Below are positions 1-8,241 of a stretch of 64,000 nucleotides of DNA, one piece after another. The DNA comes from JAWKWH01 sp963669455 (GTDB taxonomy: Bacteria; Pseudomonadota; Alphaproteobacteria; Rhizobiales; Rhizobiaceae), in NCBI GenBank assembly GCA_963669455.1, contig OY770026.1, positions 1,922,001 through 1,986,000 of the forward strand. Reading direction: 5' to 3'. Position 1 is the stretch's first letter. Each line of letters begins with the position of its first letter. Under the pieces are notes generated by a model. That model saw nothing but the letters and a program-made list of their open reading frames with translations, was not told the DNA's origin and searched no databases. Position numbers and translations under genes: made by a program.

Positions 1-390
1 CGCGCACCGCAGTTTCGTGGCGGCGGCAAGGCGCATGGACCGGTGGTTCGCGATCACAACACCGAATTGCCGAAAAAGGTCCGGGCGCTTGGTTTGAAAC
101 ATGCGCTGTCGGCCAAGGCCAAAACATCTGACCTGATTGTCATAGATGATCTGACCGCCAAGGACGCCAAGACCAAGGCGCTTGTGGGCCAGCTTGCAAA
201 GCTTGGTCTCGACAATGTGCTGATGATCGGCGGCGCTGAACTGGATCAGAATTTCCGCCAGGCGGCATCAAACATTCCGCAGGTCGATGTGCTGCCGGTC
301 CAGGGCATCAATGTTTACGACATACTGCGCCGGGGCAAGCTGGTTCTCACCAAGGCTGCGGTCGAAGCTCTGGAGGAGCGGTTCAAATGA
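1..390 (+). CDS. rplD: 50S ribosomal protein L4 (5' truncated by window edge)
   Basis: L4 binds 23S rRNA domain I and lines the peptide exit tunnel; in enterobacteria it also feeds back on the S10 operon. The frame is open from base 1 and begins with the conserved PQFRGGGKAHGP loop that reaches into the tunnel, so only the N-terminal part lies outside the window. The GTG at 43 is internal and not the start. The stop overlaps the rplW start by 4 nt (ATGA), indicating translational coupling. It is the first visible gene of the S10 operon; rpsJ and rplC should lie just upstream. Confidence 0.96.
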   Translation, partial: RAPQFRGGGKAHGPVVRDHNTELPKKVRALGLKHALSAKAKTSDLIVIDDLTAKDAKTKALVGQLAKLGLDNVLMIGGAELDQNFRQAASNIPQVDVLPVQGINVYDILRRGKLVLTKAAVEALEERFK

Positions 391-680
391 CGGATCTTCG
401 CCACTATGACGTGATCGTCAGCCCGGCGATCACCGAGAAATCGACCATGGCGTCGGAAGCAAACCAGGTGGTCTTCAATGTTGCCCGCACGGCGAGCAAG
501 CCGGAGATCAAGGCGGCTGTCGAGGCGCTGTTCTCGGTCAAGGTGACAGCGGTCAACACCCTGGTTCGCAAGGGCAAAGTAAAGCGTTTTCGCGGCACGC
601 GTGGCCGCCAGAACGATGTGAAAAAAGCGATTGTGACGCTGGCCGAAGGTCAGTCGATCGATATCGCGACGGGTCTCTAG
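387..680 (+). CDS. rplW: 50S ribosomal protein L23
   Basis: L23 sits at the exit-tunnel rim and is the docking site for trigger factor and the signal recognition particle. The 97-aa product has the family opening (YDVIVSPAITEKS) and the basic loop VRKGKVKRFRGTRGR that penetrates the ribosome. Length is normal for the family. It overlaps rplD by 4 nt and lies 18 nt before rplB, the standard S10 operon order. Confidence 0.97.
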   Translation: MTDLRHYDVIVSPAITEKSTMASEANQVVFNVARTASKPEIKAAVEALFSVKVTAVNTLVRKGKVKRFRGTRGRQNDVKKAIVTLAEGQSIDIATGL

Positions 681-698
681 GGGGCTTGGTGTAGCAAG

Positions 699-1532
699 AT
701 GGCACTGAAGAAATTCAATCCGACAACGCCCGGCCAGCGCCAGTTGGTGCTTGTTGATCGCTCGCATCTTTACAAGGGCAAGCCGATCAAGGGTTTGACC
801 GAAGGTCTGTCCGCCAAGGGTGGGCGCAACAATACCGGGCGTGTGACAACGCGCTTTCGCGGTGGCGGTCATAAACGCACCTATCGGGTCGTTGATTTCA
901 AGCGCCGCAAATTTGACATGGGTGCAACGGTCGAGCGGATCGAATATGATCCGAACCGGACCGCATTCATCGCCTTGATCCGCTATGAGGATGGTGAACT
1001 GTCCTACATTATCGCACCACAGCGGCTTTCGGTTGGCGATACGGTAATTGCGGGCAACAATGTCGATGTAAAACCCGGCAATGCGATGCCTCTGGCCTCG
1101 ATGCCGATCGGCACGATCATTCACAATGTCGAGTTGAAGCCTGAAAAAGGCGGACAGATTGCCCGATCGGCTGGCGCTTATGCCCAGTTGGTCGGACGTG
1201 ATCAGGGAATGGCGATTTTGCGGTTGAACTCAGGTGAACAGCGGATTGTACCTGGCGCCTGCATGGCGACGGTCGGCGCTGTTTCCAATTCCGATCACGG
1301 CAATATCTCGCTCGGCAAGGCCGGCCGCAAGCGCTGGATGGGTAAACGTCCGCACAATCGCGGCGTTACCATGAACCCCGTCGACCATCCGCATGGCGGT
1401 GGTGAGGGACGCACCTCTGGCGGCCGTAATCCGGTCACGCCGTGGGGCAAGCCGACCAAGGGCAAACGCACCCGGTCAAACAAGACGACCGACAAATTTA
1501 TCATGCGCTCGCGCCATCAGCGCAAGAAGTAG
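699..1532 (+). CDS. rplB: 50S ribosomal protein L2
   Basis: L2 is needed for subunit association and peptidyl-transferase centre assembly. The 277-aa protein carries the N-terminal OB-like region, the SH3-like domain and the C-terminal motif MNPVDHPHGGGEGR (near residue 225), whose histidine lies close to the peptidyl-transferase centre. The C-terminal tail is rich in Lys/Arg. The ATG at 699 follows a GGGG-type ribosome-binding site in the 18-nt gap after rplW. Full length for the family, no anomalies. Confidence 0.98.
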   Translation: MALKKFNPTTPGQRQLVLVDRSHLYKGKPIKGLTEGLSAKGGRNNTGRVTTRFRGGGHKRTYRVVDFKRRKFDMGATVERIEYDPNRTAFIALIRYEDGELSYIIAPQRLSVGDTVIAGNNVDVKPGNAMPLASMPIGTIIHNVELKPEKGGQIARSAGAYAQLVGRDQGMAILRLNSGEQRIVPGACMATVGAVSNSDHGNISLGKAGRKRWMGKRPHNRGVTMNPVDHPHGGGEGRTSGGRNPVTPWGKPTKGKRTRSNKTTDKFIMRSRHQRKK

Positions 1533-1547
1533 GAAGAGGCAAAGACA

Positions 1548-1826
1548 GTGACACGCTCAGTCTGGAAAGGCCCGTTCGTTGACGGCTATCTGTTGAAGAA
1601 AGCCGAGAAAGTGCGCGAGGGCGGCCGTAACGAGGTTATCAAGATGTGGAGCCGCCGCTCCACCATCCTGCCGCAATTCGTTGGTCTCACCTTTGGTGTC
1701 TATAACGGCCAGAAGCATATTCCGGTTTCGGTTTCCGAAGACATGGTTGGACACAAATTCGGCGAATTTGCACCGACCAGAACCTATTACGGTCACGGTG
1801 CCGACAAGAAGGCCAGGAGAAAGTAA
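1548..1826 (+). CDS. rpsS: 30S ribosomal protein S19
   Basis: S19 forms part of the 30S head together with S13 and contacts the A-site finger. The 92-aa sequence starts MTRSVWKGPFVDGYL and ends in the basic GHGADKKARRK tail typical of the family. The start codon is GTG (1548), preceded by the purine-rich stretch AGGAAGAGG, so the non-ATG start looks real. It lies 15 nt after rplB and one nucleotide before the true rplV start. Confidence 0.97.
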   Translation: MTRSVWKGPFVDGYLLKKAEKVREGGRNEVIKMWSRRSTILPQFVGLTFGVYNGQKHIPVSVSEDMVGHKFGEFAPTRTYYGHGADKKARRK

Positions 1827-1827
1827 G

Positions 1828-2217
1828 ATGGGCAAGGCCAAAGCTCCACGCCGGCTGGCGGACAATGAAGCGCGCGCTGTGCTTCGCACAATTCGCGTCA
1901 GCCCGCAAAAACTGAACCTGGTTGCAGCGCTGATCCGCGGCAAAAAGGTTTCGGCAGCGCTTGCTGATCTGGAATTTTCGCGCAAGCGGATTGCCGGAAC
2001 GGTCAGGAAAACGCTGGAATCGGCGATTGCCAATGCGGAAAACAATCACGACCTTGATGTTGACGCACTGATTGTTGCGGAAGCCTGGGTCGGCAAATCA
2101 ATTACCATGAAACGTTTCATGGCGCGTGGCCGCGGTAAGTCGAGCCGGATTGAAAAACCATTTTCCAATCTCACGATTGTCGTGCGCGAAGTTGAAGAAC
2201 AAGGGGAGGCCGCCTGA
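1828..2217 (+). CDS. rplV: 50S ribosomal protein L22
   Basis: L22 binds 23S rRNA and its extended beta-hairpin narrows the exit tunnel, where macrolide-resistance changes occur. The start is the ATG at 1828 (MGKAKAPRRLADNEARAV), just after the rpsS stop; the longer open frame reaching back to 1681 is out-of-frame rpsS sequence. An AGGAGA ribosome-binding site lies in the rpsS tail. The 129-aa product includes the hairpin region ARGRGKSSRIEKP. The stop shares one base with the rpsC start (TGATG). Confidence 0.97.
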   Translation: MGKAKAPRRLADNEARAVLRTIRVSPQKLNLVAALIRGKKVSAALADLEFSRKRIAGTVRKTLESAIANAENNHDLDVDALIVAEAWVGKSITMKRFMARGRGKSSRIEKPFSNLTIVVREVEEQGEAA

Positions 2218-2918
2218 TGGGCCAAAAAGTCAATCCGATCGGTCTGCGCCTCGGCATTAACCGCACCTGGGATTCACGCTGGTTTGCCACCGGTGGCGAA
2301 TATGGCCGGCTGCTGCATGAAGATCTGGCGATCCGCAAGGAGCTTGAGAGCGAACTCAAGCAGGCGGCGATCTCGAAAATTGTTATCGAACGTCCGCATA
2401 AAAAATGCCGCGTGACGATCCATTCAGCACGCCCGGGCCTGATCATCGGTAAAAAGGGTGCCGATATTGAGCGTCTGCGCAAGAAGCTGACCGACATGAC
2501 CAAGGCAGAGACGCATCTCAACATCGTTGAAGTGCGCAAGCCGGAGACCGATGCCACGTTGGTGGCTCAGTCGATCGCACAGCAGCTTGAGCGCCGTATC
2601 GCGTTTCGCCGGGCGATGAAGCGGGCCGTTCAGTCGGCAATCCGCCTTGGCGCCGAGGGTATCCGCATCAATTGCGGCGGCCGGCTTGGTGGTGCGGAAA
2701 TCGCCCGTATGGAATGGTATCGCGAGGGCCGTGTGCCGCTGCATACGCTGCGCGCCGATGTTGACTATGGCACTGCCGAAGCGAAGACGGCTTACGGCAT
2801 TTGCGGTGTGAAGGTCTGGATCTTCAAGGGTGAAATCCTCGAACACGATCCGATGGCTTCGGAGCGCAAGGCGATTGAAGGCGAACAACCTGGCGGCCGC
2901 CGCCGCGAAAACGCTTAA
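2217..2918 (+). CDS. rpsC: 30S ribosomal protein S3
   Basis: S3 lines the mRNA entry channel and contributes to ribosomal helicase activity. The 233-aa protein has the N-terminal MGQKVNPIGLRLG signature, a KH type-2 domain with the loop PGLIIGKKGADIE (residues ~70-82), and the C-terminal S3 domain. It is coupled to rplV by a 1-nt overlap (TGATG). Length and order are normal. Confidence 0.98.
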   Translation: MGQKVNPIGLRLGINRTWDSRWFATGGEYGRLLHEDLAIRKELESELKQAAISKIVIERPHKKCRVTIHSARPGLIIGKKGADIERLRKKLTDMTKAETHLNIVEVRKPETDATLVAQSIAQQLERRIAFRRAMKRAVQSAIRLGAEGIRINCGGRLGGAEIARMEWYREGRVPLHTLRADVDYGTAEAKTAYGICGVKVWIFKGEILEHDPMASERKAIEGEQPGGRRRENA

Positions 2919-2955
2919 TCGCCGGCGCTGAATAAAGATTTTGGAGTAGACAGAA

Positions 2956-3369
2956 ATGCTGCAGCCCAAGCGCACAAAGTTCCGTAAGCAGTTTAAGGGA
3001 CGTATCCATGGCACGGCCAAGGGCGGTACCAACCTGAATTTCGGTTCTTTCGGATTGAAGGCTATCGAGCCGGAGCGTGTGACCGCGCGCCAGATCGAGG
3101 CGGCCCGCCGTGCGATTACCCGGCATATGAAGCGTCAGGGCCGGGTGTGGATCCGCATCTTTCCCGATGTGCCGGTGACATCCAAGCCGACGGAAGTCCG
3201 CATGGGTAAGGGCAAGGGATCGGTCGATTATTGGGCTGCGCGCGTAAAACCCGGCCGGGTCGTGTTCGAAATTGACGGCGTTGATGAGGAAATCGCACGC
3301 GAGGCGCTTCGTCTCGGTGCTCAGAAGCTTCCTGTCAAGACGCGCTTTATCCAGCGCATTGCCGATTAG
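2956..3369 (+). CDS. rplP: 50S ribosomal protein L16
   Basis: L16 organises the A-site region of the large subunit. The 137-aa protein opens MLQPKRTKFRKQFKGR and contains the conserved RMGKGKGSVDYW segment (near residue 80), including the arginine hydroxylated in some bacteria. It follows rpsC after 37 nt with a GGAG site 11 nt before the ATG. It is followed closely by rpmC. Confidence 0.97.
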   Translation: MLQPKRTKFRKQFKGRIHGTAKGGTNLNFGSFGLKAIEPERVTARQIEAARRAITRHMKRQGRVWIRIFPDVPVTSKPTEVRMGKGKGSVDYWAARVKPGRVVFEIDGVDEEIAREALRLGAQKLPVKTRFIQRIAD

Positions 3370-3380
3370 GAGAGGCTGAC

Positions 3381-3581
3381 ATGAAGGCTGAAGATGCACG
3401 GGCGATGAGCCCTGACCAATTGAGTGACGAGCTGGCGAAGCTGAAGAAAGAGCAGTTTAACCTGCGCTTCCAGAAGGCGACCGGCCAGTTGGAGAAGACA
3501 GCGCGTGTGAAGGCGGTTCGCCGCGACATTGCCCGCATCAAGACGATTGCCGCCCAAAAAGCGGCTGAGAACAAGGCTTAA
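3381..3581 (+). CDS. rpmC: 50S ribosomal protein L29
   Basis: L29 is a small helical protein at the exit-tunnel rim next to L23. The 66-aa product has the typical two-helix pattern with the motif LKKEQFNLRFQKATGQLEKT. An AGGAGAGG ribosome-binding site precedes the ATG. It sits 11 nt after rplP and 11 nt before rpsQ, the normal S10 operon arrangement. Confidence 0.96.
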   Translation: MKAEDARAMSPDQLSDELAKLKKEQFNLRFQKATGQLEKTARVKAVRRDIARIKTIAAQKAAENKA

Positions 3582-3592
3582 GGAAAAAACCC

Positions 3593-3832
3593 ATGCCGAA
3601 GCGCGTATTGCAGGGCACTGTTGTCAGCGACAAGAACGACAAGACTGTTGTCGTCAAGGTTGAACGCCGGTTTACCCATCCGGTGATGAAGAAGACGGTG
3701 CGCACGTCCAAGAAATACAAGGCGCATGATGAAGCCAACAGCCACAAGGTGGGCGACAAGGTTTCCATCCAGGAATCCAAACCTGTGTCGAAAGACAAGC
3801 GCTGGACAGTGATAGCGGGCGCTGACGCCTGA
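3593..3832 (+). CDS. rpsQ: 30S ribosomal protein S17
   Basis: S17 is a primary 16S rRNA-binding protein with an OB fold. The 79-aa product opens MPKRVLQGTVVSDKNDKTVVV and contains the KYKAHDE segment typical of the family. An AAGGAA site precedes the ATG. A 65-nt gap separates it from rplN, which marks the historical S10/spc operon boundary; I saw no convincing terminator in that gap, so read-through is likely. Confidence 0.97.
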   Translation: MPKRVLQGTVVSDKNDKTVVVKVERRFTHPVMKKTVRTSKKYKAHDEANSHKVGDKVSIQESKPVSKDKRWTVIAGADA

Positions 3833-3897
3833 GTTTTGAAGAGTAACATGCTTAGCGGGAACGGTCCTGCGGCAAGATTTGAAGAAGGCGGCCAGTC

Positions 3898-4266
3898 ATG
3901 ATTCAGATGCAAACAAACCTCGATGTGGCCGACAATTCCGGCGCCCGTCGTGTCATGTGCATCAAGGTTTTGGGCGGTTCCAAGCGGAAATATGCCTCGG
4001 TGGGCGACGTCATTGTGGTGTCGGTCAAGGAAGCCATTCCGCGCGGGCGCGTCAAAAAAGGTGATGTGATGAAGGCGGTGGTCGTACGCACCGCGAAAGA
4101 CATTCGCCGGCCCGATGGCAGCGTTATCCGCTTTGACGGCAATGCGGCCGTACTGGTCGACAACAAGGCTGAGCCTGTGGGAACCCGCATCTTCGGACCC
4201 GTTCCGCGCGAATTGCGCGCCAAACGGCACATGAAGATCATTTCTCTGGCCCCTGAAGTGCTCTGA
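3898..4266 (+). CDS. rplN: 50S ribosomal protein L14
   Basis: L14 lies at the subunit interface and forms bridge B8. The 122-aa protein begins MIQMQTNLDVADNSGARRVMCIKVLGGSKRK (split here: MIQMQTNLDVADNSG, then ARRVMCIKVLGG) and ends in RHMKIISLAPEVL, both family signatures. It is the first gene of the spc part of the cluster. A GGCGG stretch precedes the ATG. Confidence 0.97.
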   Translation: MIQMQTNLDVADNSGARRVMCIKVLGGSKRKYASVGDVIVVSVKEAIPRGRVKKGDVMKAVVVRTAKDIRRPDGSVIRFDGNAAVLVDNKAEPVGTRIFGPVPRELRAKRHMKIISLAPEVL

Positions 4267-4279
4267 AGGAGAACGGACA

Positions 4280-4585
4280 ATGCAAAAGATCCGTAAAGGC
4301 GATTCAGTCGTCGTATTGGCCGGCAAGGACAAGGGCCGGACCGGTGAGGTGCTGAAGGTAATGCCGAAGGAAAACCGGGCGTTGGTGCGTGGCGTAAATA
4401 TGTTGCGCCGCCATCAGAAACAGACCCAGACCCAGGAGGCCGGCATCGTTTCGAGGGAAGCGCCGATCCACCTGTCGAATATCGCAATTGCCGAGGACGG
4501 CAAGCCGGTTCGCGTCGGCTTTAAGGTCGCAGATGGCAAGAAAGTGCGCGTATCCAAGCGCTCTGGAGAGTTGATCGATGGCTGA
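4280..4585 (+). CDS. rplX: 50S ribosomal protein L24
   Basis: L24 is an assembly-initiator protein for the large subunit. The 101-aa product has the N-terminal KOW motif (KGDSVVVLAGKDKGRTGEV) and ends KRSGELIDG. An AAGGAGAA site precedes the start. Its last 8 nt overlap the first codons of rplE, suggesting coupled translation. Confidence 0.97.
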   Translation: MQKIRKGDSVVVLAGKDKGRTGEVLKVMPKENRALVRGVNMLRRHQKQTQTQEAGIVSREAPIHLSNIAIAEDGKPVRVGFKVADGKKVRVSKRSGELIDG

Positions 4586-5135
4586 GGCTACCTACACACC
4601 GCGCATGAAGCAGCGCTATAATGAGGTGATCCGCAAGGATCTGCTCGAACAGTTCAAGTACGACAATGGCATGCAGGTTCCGCGTGTCGAAAAGATCGTG
4701 CTGAATATGGGTGTCGGCGAGGCGACGACCGATTCGAAAAAACCGTCGGTAGCGGCAGGAGAATTGTCACTGATCGCCGGTCAGAAGGCTATTGTCACCT
4801 ATGCGCGCAACTCAATTGCAAGCTTCAAGGTGCGTGAGCAGATGCCGATTGGCGCGAAGGTAACGCTTCGCAAGGATCGCATGTATGACTTCATGGATCG
4901 TTTGATCACCATTGCCTTGCCGCGGGTTCGCGATTTTCGCGGGCTCAATCCAAAGAGTTTTGATGGCCGCGGCAATTTTGCAATGGGTCTGAAGGAACAT
5001 ATCGTTTTCCCGGAGATCGACTATGACAAGGTCGATGAAATCCGCGGATTGGACATCATCGTTTGTACGACAGCCAAAACGGATGATGAGGCTAGAGCTT
5101 TGCTCACAGCCTTCAACTTCCCTTTCCGGCAGTAA
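4578..5135 (+). CDS. rplE: 50S ribosomal protein L5
   Basis: L5 binds 5S rRNA in the central protuberance and contacts P-site tRNA. The 185-aa protein has the family segments VEKIVLNMGVGEA and LRGLN-like RDFRGLNPKSFDGRGN, and ends in TAFNFPFRQ. Its start lies within the rplX tail (8-nt overlap), preceded by a GGAGAG site inside rplX. Normal length. Confidence 0.97.
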   Translation: MAEATYTPRMKQRYNEVIRKDLLEQFKYDNGMQVPRVEKIVLNMGVGEATTDSKKPSVAAGELSLIAGQKAIVTYARNSIASFKVREQMPIGAKVTLRKDRMYDFMDRLITIALPRVRDFRGLNPKSFDGRGNFAMGLKEHIVFPEIDYDKVDEIRGLDIIVCTTAKTDDEARALLTAFNFPFRQ

Positions 5136-5163
5136 CGGCAAGCGAGAACAAGGACGACTATAG

Positions 5164-5469
5164 ATGGCTAAAATCAGTGCAGTCGAGAAAAACGCCAAGC
5201 GCCGCAAGATGGTGGCGCGCTACGCCGAGCGGCGGGCGGAATTGAAGGCGATTATTAATGACCGGGCAAAACCGATGGATGAGCGCTTTGCCGCGCAGTT
5301 GAAGCTGTCGCAGTTGCCGCGCAATTCGTCAAAAACCCGCGTTCGCAACCGGTGCGAGGTTTCCGGTCGTCCGCGTGGTTATTACCGCAAACTGAAAATG
5401 TCTCGTATCGCGCTTCGCGAACTGGGTTCGCTCGGAATGGTTCCGGGCCTGGTCAAGTCAAGCTGGTAA
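5164..5469 (+). CDS. rpsN: 30S ribosomal protein S14 (zinc-independent form)
   Basis: S14 assembles late into the 30S head. At 101 aa this is the long form without a zinc ribbon: there are no paired CxxC motifs, and only a single cysteine in NRCEVSGRPRGYYRKL. Such C-minus S14 proteins need no zinc. Order between rplE and rpsH is standard. Confidence 0.97.
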   Translation: MAKISAVEKNAKRRKMVARYAERRAELKAIINDRAKPMDERFAAQLKLSQLPRNSSKTRVRNRCEVSGRPRGYYRKLKMSRIALRELGSLGMVPGLVKSSW

Positions 5470-5481
5470 GGAGGACGAACG

Positions 5482-5880
5482 ATGTCTTTAAGTGATCCTC
5501 TCGGCGATATGCTGACACGTATCCGTAACGCGGCCGGCAGGCGGAAAAACACGGTTTCAACGCCTGCTTCCAAGCTGCGCGCCCGTGTGCTGGAAGTGAT
5601 GAAAAGCGAAGGCTACATCCGCGGTTATTCCCAGACCGACCACAAGGACGGCAAGTCGGAGATCGAGATCGAGCTGAAATATCATGACAACGGACCGGTC
5701 ATCCGCGAAATTTCGCGGGTCTCAAGACCAGGCCGCCGGGTCTATGTTTCGGTGAAATCGATCCCGCATGTGGCCAATGGTCTTGGCATATCCATTCTGT
5801 CGACGCCCAAGGGCGTGATGGCGGATCATGATGCACGCGAACAGAATGTCGGCGGAGAAATTCTCTGCCAGATATTCTGA
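5482..5880 (+). CDS. rpsH: 30S ribosomal protein S8
   Basis: S8 binds the 16S rRNA central domain; in E. coli it also represses spc operon translation at the rplE start. The 132-aa protein opens MSLSDPLGDMLTRIRNA and has the C-terminal signature STPKGVMADHDAR followed by GGEILCQIF. An AAGGAGGA ribosome-binding site precedes the ATG. Whether the enterobacterial feedback works here is not visible. Confidence 0.97.
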   Translation: MSLSDPLGDMLTRIRNAAGRRKNTVSTPASKLRARVLEVMKSEGYIRGYSQTDHKDGKSEIEIELKYHDNGPVIREISRVSRPGRRVYVSVKSIPHVANGLGISILSTPKGVMADHDAREQNVGGEILCQIF

Positions 5881-5920
5881 TTGGCCTGAACAACGAACTG
5901 AACGGCAAGGACGAAGAACA

Positions 5921-6454
5921 ATGTCCCGTATCGGCAAAAAACCAGTGGCTGTACCCGAAGGCGTGACCGCCTCCGTGGAAGGCCAGACGGTCACCGCCAA
6001 AGGTCCCAAGGGTGAACTGAATTTCGTCGTCAATGACGAGGTTCTGGTCAGCCTGGACAATGGCGAGATTTCCGTTTCGCCGCGCAACCAATCCAAGGAT
6101 GCCCGCTCCAAATGGGGCATGTCGCGCACGCAGATCCAGAACATCTTAGCGGGTGTGAAGGAAGGATTTGAGCGCAAGCTTGAAATCAACGGTGTTGGCT
6201 ATCGTGCCGCCCTTCAGGGAAAAAACCTGCAATTGTCGCTCGGCTTCAGCCACGATGTTGTCTATCAGGTTCCAGAAGGCATTTCGGTTGCCTGCCCGAA
6301 ACCGACCGAGATCGTGGTGACCGGCATCGACAAGCAGAAAGTCGGTCAGGTTGCTTCCGAAATCCGCAAATACCGTAAGCCCGAACCCTATAAGGGCAAG
6401 GGTGTGAAATATGCCGAAGAGCGCATTGTGCGCAAAGAAGGCAAGAAGAAGTAA
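5921..6454 (+). CDS. rplF: 50S ribosomal protein L6
   Basis: L6 lies near the factor-binding site of the 50S subunit. The true start is the ATG at 5921 (MSRIGKKPVAVPEGV); the longer frame beginning at 5828 is out-of-frame rpsH sequence. The 177-aa protein has two L6 domains and the C-terminal signature PEPYKGKGVKYAEE. GGCAAGGA upstream serves as ribosome-binding site. Confidence 0.97.
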   Translation: MSRIGKKPVAVPEGVTASVEGQTVTAKGPKGELNFVVNDEVLVSLDNGEISVSPRNQSKDARSKWGMSRTQIQNILAGVKEGFERKLEINGVGYRAALQGKNLQLSLGFSHDVVYQVPEGISVACPKPTEIVVTGIDKQKVGQVASEIRKYRKPEPYKGKGVKYAEERIVRKEGKKK

Positions 6455-6466
6455 GGAACTGGCGCC

Positions 6467-6826
6467 ATGGCTTCGAAAGATACCGTCAAACGGCGTGCTT
6501 CACGCGTTCGCCGCACAATAAAATCGGTTGCCGGTGGCCGTCCGCGGCTCTCGGTCTACCGGTCGTCGAAAAACATATACGTGCAGGTTATTGACGACGC
6601 GAAGGGCTGTACGATCGCTGCCGCTTCGACGCTCGACAAGGACCTGAAGGGCAAGTTGAAAACCGGTGCGGATTCCGGCGCGGCGGCTGCCGTCGGCAAG
6701 CTGGTTGCCGAGCGGGCATCGAAGGCTGGCGTCAAGGAAGTCATCTTCGACCGTGGCCCCTATATTTATCATGGCCGTGTCAAAGCTTTGGCAGAGGCCG
6801 CTCGCGAAGGTGGATTGACCTTCTAG
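6467..6826 (+). CDS. rplR: 50S ribosomal protein L18
   Basis: L18 binds 5S rRNA with L5 and L25. The 119-aa protein has a basic N-terminus (KRRASRVRRTIKS) and the family segments RLSVYRSSKNIYVQVIDD and FDRGPYIYHGRVKALAEAAR. It lies 12 nt after rplF. A 44-nt gap precedes rpsE. Confidence 0.97.
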   Translation: MASKDTVKRRASRVRRTIKSVAGGRPRLSVYRSSKNIYVQVIDDAKGCTIAAASTLDKDLKGKLKTGADSGAAAAVGKLVAERASKAGVKEVIFDRGPYIYHGRVKALAEAAREGGLTF

Positions 6827-6870
6827 TTTTTCAACCCCCCGTGCTACCGGAAAAGAACAAGGAATAGGAT

Positions 6871-7440
6871 ATGGCACAGCAAAACCGCAGGGATGACCGC
6901 AATCGCGGCCGTGACCGCGAGGAGCGCGACAGCGAATTTGTCGACAAGCTCGTTCACATCAACCGTGTTGCCAAGGTGGTCAAAGGTGGCCGCCGCTTCG
7001 GCTTTGCGGCTCTCGTGGTCGTTGGTGACCAGAAGGGCCGTGTTGGCTTTGGTCATGGTAAGGCTCGTGAAGTGCCCGAGGCCATCCGCAAGGCGACAGA
7101 GAGCGCCAAGCGTGACATGATTTTCGTGCCGCTGCGTTCAGGGCGTACGCTGCATCACGATGTCGCAGGCCGCCATGGTGCCGGCAAGGTGTTGCTGCGC
7201 GCTGCCAAGCCCGGTACCGGGATTATCGCCGGTGGTCCGATGCGTGCGGTGTTCGAGACGCTCGGCATGCACGATGTTGTTGCAAAGTCGATGGGATCGT
7301 CGAACCCGTACAACATGGTTCGCGCGACATTTGATGCGCTTAAGCACCAGATGCATCCAAAAGATATCGCAGCGCAGCGCGGGATTAAATATTCAACGCT
7401 TCAAGATCGCCGCCGCGATCTGATCGGCGCGGAAGAATAG
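6871..7440 (+). CDS. rpsE: 30S ribosomal protein S5
   Basis: S5 affects translational accuracy and, with S3 and S4, surrounds the mRNA entry. The 189-aa protein has an alphaproteobacterial-style charged N-terminal extension rich in Arg, Asp and Glu (residues ~1-22), then the S5 double-stranded-RNA-binding fold (VKGGRRFGFAALVVVGD) and the C-terminal domain with GSSNPYNMVRATFDAL. An AAGGAA site precedes the ATG. Confidence 0.97.
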   Translation: MAQQNRRDDRNRGRDREERDSEFVDKLVHINRVAKVVKGGRRFGFAALVVVGDQKGRVGFGHGKAREVPEAIRKATESAKRDMIFVPLRSGRTLHHDVAGRHGAGKVLLRAAKPGTGIIAGGPMRAVFETLGMHDVVAKSMGSSNPYNMVRATFDALKHQMHPKDIAAQRGIKYSTLQDRRRDLIGAEE

Positions 7441-7502
7441 GATTTGATGGCCGGTGGCCGTTAAGGGTCGCCGGTCCTTGAAAAATTCGGGAAACGAATA
7501 TC

Positions 7503-7703
7503 ATGGCTGAAAAAAGCAAGGGCAAGACCGTTACCGTCGAGCAGACTGGCAGTCCGTTGCGCCGTCCGGGCGATCAGCGCGCCACTCTGGTCGGCCTTGG
7601 TCTTAACAAGATGCATCGCCGCAGTACCCTGGAGGACACGCCTTCGGTACGCGGTATGATCCGCAAAGTGCAACATCTCGTTCGCGTGGTCGACGAGGCT
7701 TAG
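7503..7703 (+). CDS. rpmD: 50S ribosomal protein L30
   Basis: L30 is a small, non-universal large-subunit protein. The 66-aa product shows the family core TQTGSPLRRP-like (EQTGSPLRRPGDQRATL) and GLGLNKMHRRSTLEDTPSVRG. It follows rpsE after 62 nt and precedes rplO, as in most bacteria. Confidence 0.95.
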   Translation: MAEKSKGKTVTVEQTGSPLRRPGDQRATLVGLGLNKMHRRSTLEDTPSVRGMIRKVQHLVRVVDEA

Positions 7704-7722
7704 TTGCCGGGGAGTATTGACG

Positions 7723-8205
7723 ATGAAACTCAATGAATTGCGCGACAAAGACGGTGCCAACAAAACCCGCAAGCGGGTCGGGCGCGGCATTGGTTCCGGT
7801 TCCGGCAAGACTGCCGGCAGGGGCGTAAAAGGGCAGAAGTCGCGGTCCGGCGTTGCTATCAACGGCTTTGAAGGTGGGCAGATGGCAATCTACCGCCGTT
7901 TGCCAAAGCGCGGTTTTACCAACATTTTCGCCAAAAATTTCAACACTGTCTCCGTTGGTCGTGTTCAGGCGGCCATTGATGCGAAAAAGCTGGATGCCAA
8001 AAAGCCGGTGACGGTCGAAGCGCTGGTCGAGGCCGGCATTTTGCGCAGACCAAAAGATGGTGTTCGCCTGTTGGGCGACGGTGAAATCAAAACGAAGCTC
8101 AGCTTCGAGATCGCCGGCGCGTCAAAATCGGCAGTCGAGAAGGTTGAGAAAGCCGGCGGTTCGGTGAAAGTGCCTGACCAGGCTGCCGAAAAACCGGCAG
8201 AGTAA
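7723..8205 (+). CDS. rplO: 50S ribosomal protein L15
   Basis: L15 is a late-assembly 50S protein. I place the start at the ATG at 7723 (MKLNELRDKDGANKTRKRVG), 8 nt after a GGGGAG site; the in-frame TTG at 7717 is too close to that site. The product is 160 aa, with the Gly/Arg/Lys-rich segment GRGIGSGSGKTAGRGVKGQK and FEGGQMAIYRRLPKRGF. A GC-rich hairpin follows before secY. Confidence 0.97.
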   Translation: MKLNELRDKDGANKTRKRVGRGIGSGSGKTAGRGVKGQKSRSGVAINGFEGGQMAIYRRLPKRGFTNIFAKNFNTVSVGRVQAAIDAKKLDAKKPVTVEALVEAGILRRPKDGVRLLGDGEIKTKLSFEIAGASKSAVEKVEKAGGSVKVPDQAAEKPAE

Positions 8206-8217
8206 ACGATCACAAAA

Positions 8218-8241
8218 AGCGGCGGTCTTGATACCGCCGCT
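8218..8241 (+). terminator. 9-bp GC hairpin between rplO and secY (attenuator-like)
   Basis: A perfect 9-bp inverted repeat (AGCGGCGGT / ACCGCCGCT) with a 6-nt loop starts 12 nt after the rplO stop. An A-run precedes it, but no T-run follows the 3' arm (TTGCAACTTT), so it is a poor intrinsic terminator on the + strand. It may act as a partial attenuator or RNA-stability element separating r-protein from secY expression. Confidence 0.45.

Noticed and set aside
315..1124. A 269-codon open frame on the minus strand through rplW and rplB
   Set aside because: It is antisense to conserved ribosomal genes, and its translation shows no recognisable domain; long antisense frames are common in GC-rich coding DNA.
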